Assembly: GCA_030653385.1 (NCBI GenBank)
Contig: JAURZM010000037.1
Location: 1-64,000, forward strand
From: Rubrivivax sp.
Lineage (GTDB): Bacteria; Pseudomonadota; Gammaproteobacteria; Burkholderiales; Burkholderiaceae_C
Length of the DNA stretch: 64,000 nucleotides
Direction: 5' to 3'
Shown: positions 53,957-64,000 of the stretch, piece after piece
How the letters are laid out: every line of letters begins with the position of its first letter
Position numbering within the stretch: position 1 is the stretch's first letter
Translations under genes and position numbers: made by a program
The notes under the pieces: generated by a model
Seen by the model: only the letters and a program-made list of their open reading frames with translations
Told to the model about the DNA's origin: nothing
Databases searched by the model: none

Positions 53957-55144
53957 CTACAGGCGTTCGAACACCGTGGCAATGCCCTGGCCGCCGCCAA
54001 TGCACATGGTCACCAATGCGTAACGTCCGCCGGTGCGGTGCAGTTCGTACACCGCCTTGGTGGCCAGGAATGCGCCGCTGCAACCGATGGGATGCCCCAG
54101 CGCGATGGCGCCGCCATTGGGGTTGACCTTCTTCATGTCGAATTCCAGGCCACGGGCCACCGCAATGGCCTGGGCGGCAAAAGCTTCGTTGCTTTCGATG
54201 ACATCAATCTGGTCCAGCGTCAGGCCGGCCTTCTTCAGCGCCAGCTTGGACGCCGGGATGGGGCCTTCGCCCATGATCTCGTTGGGCACGCCGGCCACCG
54301 CGTAGCTCACCAGCCGGGCCATCGGCTTGTGGCCGTTGGCAGCCGCCACGGCCGCGTCGGCCAGCACAAAAAACGCCGCGCCGTCGTTGATGCCGCTGGC
54401 ATTGCCGGCCGTCACCGAACCGCCTTCTTTCTTGAACGCAGGCTTCAGCTTGGCCAGGCTTTCCATCGTGGTGTCGGCCTTCACGTGTTCGTCGGTGTCG
54501 AAGGTGACCGTGCCCTTGCGTGTCTGCTTCACGATGGCCACGATCTGGCTCTTGAAGCGGCCCTCGGCGATTGCCGCGGCGGCCTTGCGGTGCGAGTCCA
54601 CGGCCAGCGCGTCCTGCTCTTCGCGTGTGATGCCCCACTTGGTGACCAGGTTTTCGGCCGTGATGCCCATGTGGCCCACACCGAAGGGGTCGGTCAGCGT
54701 GGCAACCATGGTGTCGATGAGCTTGGTGTCGCCCATGCGTGCGCCGGTGCGCATGGCCGTGCTCAGGTAGCCCCCGCGCGACATGACTTCCACACCGCCG
54801 CCGATGCCGTAGTCGCAGTCACCCAGCAGGATGTTCTGCGCCGTGGTCACGATGCCCTGCAGGCCACTGCTGCACAGGCGGTTGACCGACATGGCCACGC
54901 TGTCCATCGGCAAGCCGGCCTGGATGGCCGCCACCCGCGCCACATAGGCAAAGCGGCTTTCGGTGGGAATGGTGTTGCCCACCGTGACGTAGTTGATGGC
55001 CTTGGGGTCGACACCCGAGCGCTGCACGGCCTCTTTCATCACCGTGCCGGCCAGTTCGGCCGGTTCGATGTCGGCCAGGCTGCCGTTGAAGGTGCCGATG
55101 GCGGAACGGGCTGCGGAAAGAACGACGACATCGCGCTGGGTCAT
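53957..55144 (-). CDS. bktB: Acetyl-CoA C-acyltransferase (BktB/PhaA-like thiolase)
   Basis: A 395-residue biosynthetic-type thiolase. The acyl-enzyme Cys91 is in NRLCSSGLQGIVTTAQNIL, the catalytic His in GGAIALGHPIGCSGAF and the second Cys in TMCIGGGQGIATVFE. It condenses or cleaves acyl-CoAs with acetyl-CoA, for example in polyhydroxyalkanoate or beta-oxidation metabolism. The sequence most resembles BktB of Ralstonia-type bacteria; no phaC or phaB lies here. It is transcribed alone, toward marR, and 61 bp separate it from the response regulator gene. Confidence 0.9.
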   Translation of the reverse strand: MTQRDVVVLSAARSAIGTFNGSLADIEPAELAGTVMKEAVQRSGVDPKAINYVTVGNTIPTESRFAYVARVAAIQAGLPMDSVAMSVNRLCSSGLQGIVTTAQNILLGDCDYGIGGGVEVMSRGGYLSTAMRTGARMGDTKLIDTMVATLTDPFGVGHMGITAENLVTKWGITREEQDALAVDSHRKAAAAIAEGRFKSQIVAIVKQTRKGTVTFDTDEHVKADTTMESLAKLKPAFKKEGGSVTAGNASGINDGAAFFVLADAAVAAANGHKPMARLVSYAVAGVPNEIMGEGPIPASKLALKKAGLTLDQIDVIESNEAFAAQAIAVARGLEFDMKKVNPNGGAIALGHPIGCSGAFLATKAVYELHRTGGRYALVTMCIGGGQGIATVFERL

Positions 55145-55205
55145 GGTGGGTCTCCTGTGGGTTTGGGTGAATCGCAGAAACGAAGTGGGCGCCTGGTGGC
55201 TGGCA

Positions 55206-55607
55206 TCAGCCTGACGGCACCTGTCCGGCCGACTGGGGCAGGCAGGCGCGCACCGACTGGGCGAAGTGTTTCACGTCGATGGGCTTGGCCAGGTAGGCGT
55301 CGCAGCCGGCGGCACGCAGTTTGTGTTCGTCGCCCTTCATCGCGTAGGCGGTGAAGGCGACGATGACGATCCCGCTCGTGACCGGGTCAGCCTTCAGCAT
55401 CCGTGTCAGGTCGAGGCCGCTCATGCCGGGCATCTGGATGTCCATCAGGATCAGCGCTGGTGGCTGCTCGGCGATGGACTTCAGGGCAATGTCGGCATTT
55501 TCGGCGGTTCGCACCTCGAAGCCCTCGGCCAGCAGCACGAAGCTCGCCAGTTCCAGGTTCATCACGTTGTCGTCGACAACCAGCACAGAAACCGGGCTTG
55601 CAGCCAT
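55206..55607 (-). CDS. Single-domain response regulator
   Basis: A 133-residue receiver domain: acidic pocket Asp12-Asp13, phosphoacceptor Asp56 in LILMDIQMPGMSGLDL, Thr86 in VAFTAYAMKGDE and Lys108 in AYLAKPIDV. There is no output domain, as in DivK- or CheY-type relays. It begins 2 bp after the stop of the hybrid histidine kinase gene, so it is translated with it and is the likely phosphotransfer target. ATG at 55607 was chosen because the REC fold starts there. Confidence 0.92.
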   Translation of the reverse strand: MAASPVSVLVVDDNVMNLELASFVLLAEGFEVRTAENADIALKSIAEQPPALILMDIQMPGMSGLDLTRMLKADPVTSGIVIVAFTAYAMKGDEHKLRAAGCDAYLAKPIDVKHFAQSVRACLPQSAGQVPSG

Positions 55608-55609
55608 GG

Positions 55610-58342
<2,733 letters not shown>

Positions 58343-58487
58343 GGGAACTCCCGGGTACTTCGACTGTCGGTGACCGGACACCACACCCGTCTGCGCCTTC
58401 GCCAAGAAGGCACGCTGATGGGTCTTGCGCTGAGGCATCCCGAACTGGCGCTTGCCGCCGGACTTTGCCCCCGGCCGACGGACCGCG

Positions 58488-59276
58488 TCAAGCGTGTTGC
58501 AGCAGTTGTGCCACCACGGAAACGGCAACTGTTTCCGGATCTTTGCCAGCGATGCCGGGCACGCCGATGGGGCACACCATTCGGCCGACCAATTCAGGTG
58601 TAAACCCGCGTGCTTGCAGCCGGTGCTCGAAGCGTGCCCGCTTGGTCTGGCTGCCGATGAGACCGAAATAGCCGAAGTCGCCGCGCTGCAGGATGGCCTG
58701 TGAGATGGCCATGTCCAGGTCATGGCTGTGTGTCAACACCAGGTAGAAGGCACCGGGCGGCGCCGCGGCCACCTCGGCCTGAACGGGTTCGACACAAACT
58801 TTTTCGATATGGCGCGGCAAGGCCTCGGCCGGGAACTCGCTCTCGCGTTCGTCGATCCACTGCACCCGACAGGGAATTCCCGTCAGCAAACGCACGATGG
58901 CGCGGCCGACGTGGCCGGCTCCGTAGAGCTGCAAGGTGAACCGCGGTGCGGGCGCGGCCCAGCGCCCGGGTGCAGCTTGAGCCAAGGGCGTGAAAACCAG
59001 GGTCAGCACACCGCCGCAGCACTGGCCCAAGCTGGGGCCGAGTGCGATGTGCTGTTCGGTGGCGCCGCCACCCCCATGCAACAGCGCGTGTGCATCGGCG
59101 ATGGCCTTCAGTTCCAGATGGCCCCCGCCGATGGTGCCCAGCACCTCGTCGGGTGCCACCAGCATGCGGGTGCCGGCTTCGCGCGGCACCGAGCCGCGCG
59201 ACGAGGCCACTTCCACCACCACCGCGGGCCGGCCCGCGGCCAGCCAGCCTTGGGCTGCTGCGGCCAGGTCGATCAT
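58488..59276 (-). CDS. xdhC: Xanthine dehydrogenase accessory protein XdhC
   Basis: The 262-residue protein binds molybdenum cofactor, promotes its sulfuration and inserts it into XdhB. The N-terminal XdhC/CoxI region (VVVEVASSRGSVPREAGTRM, then GTIGGGHLE) and the Rossmann-fold C-terminal part (LQLYGAGHVGRAIVRLL, YFGLIGSQTKRARF) are complete. The ATG overlaps the xdhB stop, so the operon order is xdhA-xdhB-xdhC. 145 bp separate it from the kinase gene downstream. Confidence 0.93.
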   Translation of the reverse strand: MIDLAAAAQGWLAAGRPAVVVEVASSRGSVPREAGTRMLVAPDEVLGTIGGGHLELKAIADAHALLHGGGGATEQHIALGPSLGQCCGGVLTLVFTPLAQAAPGRWAAPAPRFTLQLYGAGHVGRAIVRLLTGIPCRVQWIDERESEFPAEALPRHIEKVCVEPVQAEVAAAPPGAFYLVLTHSHDLDMAISQAILQRGDFGYFGLIGSQTKRARFEHRLQARGFTPELVGRMVCPIGVPGIAGKDPETVAVSVVAQLLQHA

Positions 59277-61648
59277 CGGGCAGCCTGATCGGCCATCACG
59301 GCCATCACCGCGCGCAAGATGGCCTCGCTGGTGGCAGGTGCCTGCAGCGGCGGGTCCACCCGGTGCCCGCCCACGGCCGAGACGGCGTCGCGGATCGCAA
59401 AAAACACGCTGAAGGGCAACAGCAGCGGCGGTTCACCGACGGCCTTGCTGCGGTGGATGCTGTCGTGCACGTTGTCACGGTCGAACAGGCGCGTGCGCAG
59501 GTCGGCCGGGCAGTCGTTGGCGGTGGGGATCTTGTAGGTGCTGGGGGCGTGGGTGCTCAGCAGGCCGGCCTTCGGCGAACCATCGGCCGGGTGCCAGACC
59601 AGTTCTTCCATCGTCAGCCAGCCCATGCCCTGGATGAAGGCCCCTTCGATCTGGCCGATGTCGATGGCCGGGTTCAGCGAACGGCCGGCGTCGTGCAGGA
59701 TGTCGGCGCGCAGCAGCTTCCATTCGCCGGTGAGCGTGTCGACGATCACCTCGCTGACCGCCGCCCCATAGGCGAAGTAGTGGAAGGGCCGGCCCTGCAT
59801 GGTGTTGCGGTCCCAGCTGAGGCCGGGCGTGGCGTAGAAACCGTCGCTCCACAGTTGCACCCGTGCGAAGTAGGCGGCGTTGACCACCTCTTCGAAGGTC
59901 AGGCGTTGGCTGCCAACATGCACCTGGCCGTGTGCAAACTGAACGTCGGCAGCCGCGCCGCCCCAGTGCTGCGCGGCAAACGCGGCCAGGCGTTTGCGCA
60001 CCTGTCGAGCCGCGTCCTGTGCGGCCTTGCCGTTCAAGTCACTGCCCGTGCTGGCCGCGGTGGCCGAGGTGTTGGCGACCTTCTGCGTGTCGGTGGCCGT
60101 GCAGCGCACACGTGCCAGGTCGATGCCGAGTTCGTGCGCCACGACCTGGGCCACCTTGGTGTTCAGGCCCTGGCCCATCTCGGTGCCGCCGTGATTCACG
60201 AGCACGCTGCCGTCGGTGTAGACATGCACCAGCGCGCCGGCCTGGTTCAGGTGCGTGACGTTGAAGCTGATGCCGAACTTCAGCGGTGTCAGCGCGATGC
60301 CCTTCTTCAGCACTTCGCTGCCGGCGTTGAAGCCTGCGATGGCCTCGCGCCGCTGTGCGTAGTGGCTGTCGGTTTCCAGTTGCGCCACCACCTCGTGCAC
60401 GATGTTGTCGTCCACCGTCTGGCCATAAGGCGTGACGTTGTGGGACGTGGTGCCGTAGAGGTTGGCGCGGCGCACGGCCAAGGGGTCGAGGCCCAGCCGG
60501 CGGGCGACGCTGTCCAGCAGATACTCGACGGCAATCGCCCCTTGCGGGCCACCGAAGCCGCGGAACGCCGTGTTCGACTGCGTGTTTGTCTTGCCGCTGA
60601 AGCCGTGCAAGGCCACGTGGGGCAGCCAGTAGGCGTTGTCGAAGTGGCACAGCGCACGGGTCATCACCGGACCCGACAGATCGGCCGAATGACCCGCGCG
60701 CGAGACCATCGTCACTTCGGCGCCCAGGATGCGGCCTTCGTCGTCGAAGCCGGCTTCGACTTCGTAGTGGAAACAGTGGCGGCGACCGGTGATCATGAAG
60801 TCGTCGTCGCGGTCCACCCGCAGCTTCACCGGCGCACGCGAGCGCACGGCCGCCACGGCGGCCACACACGCAAACAGCGCACTCTGCGATTCCTTGCCGC
60901 CGAAGCCGCCGCCCATGCGCCGGCACTCGACATGCACCGCGTGCGCCGGGCGCTTCAGGGCGTGCGCCACCAGGTGCTGCATCTCGCTGGGGTGCTGCGT
61001 GCTGCAGAGAACCTTCATGCCCCGGTCTTCGGTGGGCACGGCGTAGCTGATCTGGCCTTCCAGATAAAACTGCTCCTGGCCGCCGACGTCGAAGGTGGTC
61101 TGGATGTGGTGCGGCGCTGCGGCGATGGCGGCGTGTGCGTCGCCGCGGCTCAGGTGCATGGGTGGCACGACGTACTGCTGCGCTTCGTGTGCGGCCTGCG
61201 GCGTCAGGATGGGCGGCAGTGCACGCGCACGCACCGCCTGTTTGGCCAGCGCGGCCGCGCGGCGTGCGGCGTCGCGGGTGGTGGCGATGACGGCAAACAC
61301 CGGCTGGCCCATGTAACGCAGCGTGTCACCCACTTCGCCGGCCAGGATGGGGTCGTCGTGCACCAGCGCGCCGCAGTCGTTGTCACCGGGAATGTCGCGT
61401 GCCGAGAACACATCCACGACACCGGGTTGTCGGCGGATGAGGTCCAGATCCAGCGCTTCGATGACGCCATGCGCCAGCGGCGACAGCCCCAGCGCCGCGT
61501 GCAAGGTGCCGGCCAGTTCGGGCAGGTCGTCGGTGTAGGGCGCAGCGCCGGCCACGTGCAGGTGCGCACTTTCGTGTGGGCGGCTGGTGCCCACCTGCTG
61601 GAAGGGCTTGGACAGTTCGGGCGGCAGATCGATGGGCTTGTTCATCAC
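59273..61648 (-). CDS. xdhB: Xanthine dehydrogenase, molybdopterin-binding subunit XdhB
   Basis: A 791-residue molybdoenzyme subunit that hydroxylates hypoxanthine and xanthine to urate. Typical segments are GGQEQFYLEGQISYAVP, MGGGFGGKESQSALFA, AFRGFGGPQGAIAVEYLL and the C-terminal SKAVGEPPLLLPFSVFFAI with its catalytic Glu in GEPP. The start at 61648 is GTG in the GTGATGA overlap with the xdhA stop; the next codon ATG is equally possible. The operon encodes separate FAD/iron-sulfur and molybdenum chains, as in other proteobacteria. Confidence 0.94.
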   Translation of the reverse strand: MMNKPIDLPPELSKPFQQVGTSRPHESAHLHVAGAAPYTDDLPELAGTLHAALGLSPLAHGVIEALDLDLIRRQPGVVDVFSARDIPGDNDCGALVHDDPILAGEVGDTLRYMGQPVFAVIATTRDAARRAAALAKQAVRARALPPILTPQAAHEAQQYVVPPMHLSRGDAHAAIAAAPHHIQTTFDVGGQEQFYLEGQISYAVPTEDRGMKVLCSTQHPSEMQHLVAHALKRPAHAVHVECRRMGGGFGGKESQSALFACVAAVAAVRSRAPVKLRVDRDDDFMITGRRHCFHYEVEAGFDDEGRILGAEVTMVSRAGHSADLSGPVMTRALCHFDNAYWLPHVALHGFSGKTNTQSNTAFRGFGGPQGAIAVEYLLDSVARRLGLDPLAVRRANLYGTTSHNVTPYGQTVDDNIVHEVVAQLETDSHYAQRREAIAGFNAGSEVLKKGIALTPLKFGISFNVTHLNQAGALVHVYTDGSVLVNHGGTEMGQGLNTKVAQVVAHELGIDLARVRCTATDTQKVANTSATAASTGSDLNGKAAQDAARQVRKRLAAFAAQHWGGAAADVQFAHGQVHVGSQRLTFEEVVNAAYFARVQLWSDGFYATPGLSWDRNTMQGRPFHYFAYGAAVSEVIVDTLTGEWKLLRADILHDAGRSLNPAIDIGQIEGAFIQGMGWLTMEELVWHPADGSPKAGLLSTHAPSTYKIPTANDCPADLRTRLFDRDNVHDSIHRSKAVGEPPLLLPFSVFFAIRDAVSAVGGHRVDPPLQAPATSEAILRAVMAVMADQAAR

Positions 61649-63123
61649 ACCACCTCCGGGCGGGCCCAGACGCTGACTTCGGATTCGGTCAGTGGCTTGG
61701 CGGGCCGGGTTTCCAGCCAGAAGCGGCGCAAGAGGTTCTGCGCCACTTGCAGGCGGTAGCTGGCGCTGGCGCGCATGTCGGTCAGGGGCTTGAAGTCCTG
61801 CGCCAGCGCGGCCTGTGCGGCTTGCAGGCTGCTTTCGTTCCAGACCTGGCCCAACAGCGCCGCTTCGGCTTGCGCCGCGCGTTTGACGGTGCCGGCGAGT
61901 CCGCCCCAGGCCAGGCGCACAGCGGCGATGCGATCACCGTCCAGGCGCAAGGACAGCGCGGCGCACACCGCCGAGATGTCGCAGTCGAAACGTTTGCTGA
62001 TCTTGTAGACACGCACCTGCGCAGCGGCAGCTGGGTCGGGCCGCGGCACTTCCACGCTGTGCAAGAACTCGCCTGGCTCGAGGCGGTTTTTCATGTAGTC
62101 GACGTAGAAGTCCTCCAGCGCCATGCGCCGCTGCAGCGCGCCACGTTGCAGCACCAGCGTGGCACCCAAGGCGATCAGCGCCGGCGCTGAATCACCGATG
62201 GGCGAACCGTTGGCGACGTTGCCGCCCATGGTGCCGGCGTGGCGGATGGGCAGCGATGCAAAACGCAGCCACACGTCGCGCAGCGTGGGCCAGTCGGCCA
62301 CCAGGGCCTGCCAGGCGCTTTGCAGGCTGGCGGCGGCACCGATGGTGATGTGGTGTTCGGCCACGGTCACCGTTTTCAGCTCGGCCACCTCGTTGATCGA
62401 GATCAGCTCACCCAGGTCGCGGAACTGCTTCGTCACCCACAAACCCATGTCGGTGCTGCCGGCCAGCACCTTGGCCTGAGGCAGCGACTCGCGCAGCGCC
62501 GCGAAGTCGGCCAGGCAACGCGGGGCATGGAAACCGGCCGCTGTGTGCAGCGGTGGGTCTTGCGCCAGCGACTTCAGTGCTTCCACCACCGGCTGGCGCG
62601 CCAGCGGCACCGCAGGCGCCTGGAACATCTGCTGACCGGCATCCAGGATCGGCCGGTAGCCCGTGCAGCGGCACAGATTGCCCGACAGGTCGTCGGCCAG
62701 TTGCTGCCGCGTGGGCACGGTGCCGGCTTGCTGGTGGCCTTCGTAGCAGGCCCACAGGCTCATCACGAAGCCCGGTGTGCAGAAGCCGCACTGCGACGCA
62801 TGGCAGGCCACCAGGCTCTGTTGCACCGGGTGCAGCGACGCCGGGGCGGCAGACAGGTCTTCCACCGTGAACAGCGCCTTGCCGTCCAGCGTGGGCAGGA
62901 ACTGGATGCAGGCGTTCACCGGCTGCAGCGCCAGTTCGCCGCTGGCGTCCAGCGTGCCCAGCACCACGGTGCAGGCGCCGCAGTCACCTTCGGCGCAACC
63001 TTCCTTGGTGCCGGTGCAACGTGCATCTTCGCGCAGCCACTGCAACACGCTGCGGGTGCTGGATGGCTCGTCGATCTGCACCACCTGGCCTTGATGGAAA
63101 AAGCGCAAGGGACGTGTGTTCAT
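61645..63123 (-). CDS. xdhA: Xanthine dehydrogenase, iron-sulfur and FAD subunit XdhA
   Basis: The 492-residue product carries two [2Fe-2S] clusters (CTGTKEGCAEGDCGAC and, later, CHASQCGFCTPGFV with NLCRCTGYRPI) and the FAD domain (VLAGSTDMGLWVTKQFRDLG, HAGTMGGNVANGSPIGDSAP). It accepts electrons from the molybdenum site and reduces NAD. ATG at 63123 was chosen because it starts the 2Fe-2S domain (MNTRPLRFFHQG). It is the first gene of the xdhABC operon and is divergent from a LysR regulator. Confidence 0.95.
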   Translation of the reverse strand: MNTRPLRFFHQGQVVQIDEPSSTRSVLQWLREDARCTGTKEGCAEGDCGACTVVLGTLDASGELALQPVNACIQFLPTLDGKALFTVEDLSAAPASLHPVQQSLVACHASQCGFCTPGFVMSLWACYEGHQQAGTVPTRQQLADDLSGNLCRCTGYRPILDAGQQMFQAPAVPLARQPVVEALKSLAQDPPLHTAAGFHAPRCLADFAALRESLPQAKVLAGSTDMGLWVTKQFRDLGELISINEVAELKTVTVAEHHITIGAAASLQSAWQALVADWPTLRDVWLRFASLPIRHAGTMGGNVANGSPIGDSAPALIALGATLVLQRGALQRRMALEDFYVDYMKNRLEPGEFLHSVEVPRPDPAAAAQVRVYKISKRFDCDISAVCAALSLRLDGDRIAAVRLAWGGLAGTVKRAAQAEAALLGQVWNESSLQAAQAALAQDFKPLTDMRASASYRLQVAQNLLRRFWLETRPAKPLTESEVSVWARPEVV

Positions 63124-63175
63124 GGTGGCTGGCCGTTCTGACTGGGACTTACCCGGAAGGTAGCGTGCTGCGTGC

Positions 63176-63192
63176 TTGGTGGAATACACCAA
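63176..63192. promoter_or_regulatory. LysR-type regulator box in the xdhA-lysR intergenic region
   Basis: TTGGTGGAATACACCAA is a perfect dyad, TTGGTG and CACCAA around five bases, which includes the T-N11-A pattern bound by LysR family proteins. It is the only long palindrome in the 97-bp divergent region. The regulator beside it is the natural ligand-sensing partner. Confidence 0.7.
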
Positions 63193-63220
63193 TCGCCATA
63201 CTATCTATCCACGGAACCGT

Positions 63221-64000
63221 ATGGCCATGAGACCCGACTTCGACACCATAGACCTCCATCTCATCCGCGTCTTGCACACCGTGATCCACGAACGCAGTGT
63301 CTCGCGCGCCGCCGTCAAGCTGGCCAGCACCCAGCCTGCGGTCAGCGCCCAGCTCAAGCGCCTGCGGGCGCTGACGGGAGACCCGCTGCTGGTGCGTGCC
63401 GGCCAGCAGATGCAGCCCACCGAAACCGCCTTGCAATTGCTGGACCCGGCCGCCCGCATGCTGCAAGACGCCGAACGCCTGTTCAGCCGCCACGGCCGCC
63501 TGCTGCGCAAGGCCCCCTTCGACGCCGCTGGCGCGCAGACGCTGTTCCGCGTCGCCGCCAGCGACTACCTCGACCCGTTTTTCCTGCCGCGCCTGGTGAC
63601 CCACATCAAACGGGTTGCGCCCGGTGTGCGGCTGGAACTGATGCCGCTGACGCAGGACTACGACTACCGCCGCCACCTGGCTGCCGGCGATGTCGACCTG
63701 GTCATCGGCAACTGGCTGCAGCCACCCGAAGAACTGCACCTGGGCCGCCTGCTCAGCGACGAAGTGGTGTGCCTGGTGGCCGCCGACCACCCCAGCGCGG
63801 GCAAAAACTGGACGGTGCAGAAGTACTTGGACAACGAACACGTGGCACCCATGCCCATGAGCCCGGGCGCCTTGGGTGTGATCGACGAACACCTGCACGC
63901 TGCCGGGGTGCAGCGCCACATCGTGGTGCGGGCTTCGCACTTCAGCCTGATCCCGTTGATGGTGGCCGGCAGCCTGCTGGTGCTGACCACCGGGCGTCTG
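63221..64000 (+). CDS. LysR family transcriptional regulator (C-terminally cut by the window)
   Basis: The first 260 codons of a LysR regulator; the gene continues past 64000. Residues about 5-65 hold the winged helix: TIDLHLIRVLHTVIHERSVS and AVKLASTQPAVSAQLKRLRA. The substrate-binding domain follows (FRVAASDYLDPFFLPRLV, LELMPLTQDYDYRRHLAAGD). ATG at 63221 is used; ATG at 63227 is the alternative. Divergent orientation to xdhA and the dyad at 63176-63192 point to purine-dependent control of xdhABC. Confidence 0.9.
   Translation, partial: MAMRPDFDTIDLHLIRVLHTVIHERSVSRAAVKLASTQPAVSAQLKRLRALTGDPLLVRAGQQMQPTETALQLLDPAARMLQDAERLFSRHGRLLRKAPFDAAGAQTLFRVAASDYLDPFFLPRLVTHIKRVAPGVRLELMPLTQDYDYRRHLAAGDVDLVIGNWLQPPEELHLGRLLSDEVVCLVAADHPSAGKNWTVQKYLDNEHVAPMPMSPGALGVIDEHLHAAGVQRHIVVRASHFSLIPLMVAGSLLVLTTGRL

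Overview
The window is GC-rich, densely coding chromosomal DNA from a betaproteobacterium, most likely order Burkholderiales. The signs are the gene order gntR-sdhCDAB-sdhE-gltA with mdh divergent, a cobalamin-dependent propionyl-CoA route, a BktB-like thiolase, and an intergenic repeat of a type I recall from that order. No tRNA, rRNA, transposase, phage gene or CRISPR array was seen. Species assignment is inference.

Layout. 1-5.1 kb: propionyl-CoA/methylmalonyl-CoA operon on the minus strand (mutase, GNAT-NTF2 fusion, MeaB GTPase, start of the carboxyltransferase) with a divergent GntR/FCD regulator. 6-14.2 kb: TCA cycle block (gltA, sdhE, sdhBADC, GntR regulator; divergent mdh and a coupled CitE-like lyase). 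14.2-19 kb: phased repeats, a 53-residue membrane protein, periplasmic cyclic-nucleotide phosphodiesterase and a PBP1A-type synthase. 19-24.4 kb: MCE lipid-transport operon with a divergent AsmA gene. 24.4-28.1 kb: Anbu proteasome-like peptidase with transglutaminase, a DUF3185 protein, a foldable 99-bp palindrome, and a stand-alone ACP plus ketosynthase. 28-40 kb: sbcB, M13 peptidase, a KASIII-containing gene string, DUF411, nitronate monooxygenase, UspA, a DUF5916 outer-membrane-type protein and an MFS transporter. 40-48.8 kb: serC-serA, a Ser/Thr kinase, an ECF sigma factor and a papain-like lipoprotein protease. 49-53.9 kb: crotonase and TlpA-like genes flanked by two related small RNA genes, then a ClC channel, tandem UspA and MarR. 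54-58.3 kb: thiolase, response regulator and hybrid histidine kinase. 58.5-64 kb: xanthine dehydrogenase operon xdhABC with a divergent LysR regulator cut by the window edge.

Most notable: (1) the hybrid kinase at 55610-58342 begins with a domain matching the plant ETR1 ethylene-binding domain, with the key residues at a constant +9 offset, so it is a candidate bacterial ethylene receptor; (2) two homologous small RNA genes, each with a good sigma-70 promoter and a conserved hairpin core, bracket echA-tlpA; (3) a 99-bp element at 26419-26517 folds into an 11-bp closing stem with an internal branched structure; (4) helically phased TGACA repeats lie upstream of the phosphodiesterase transcription unit.
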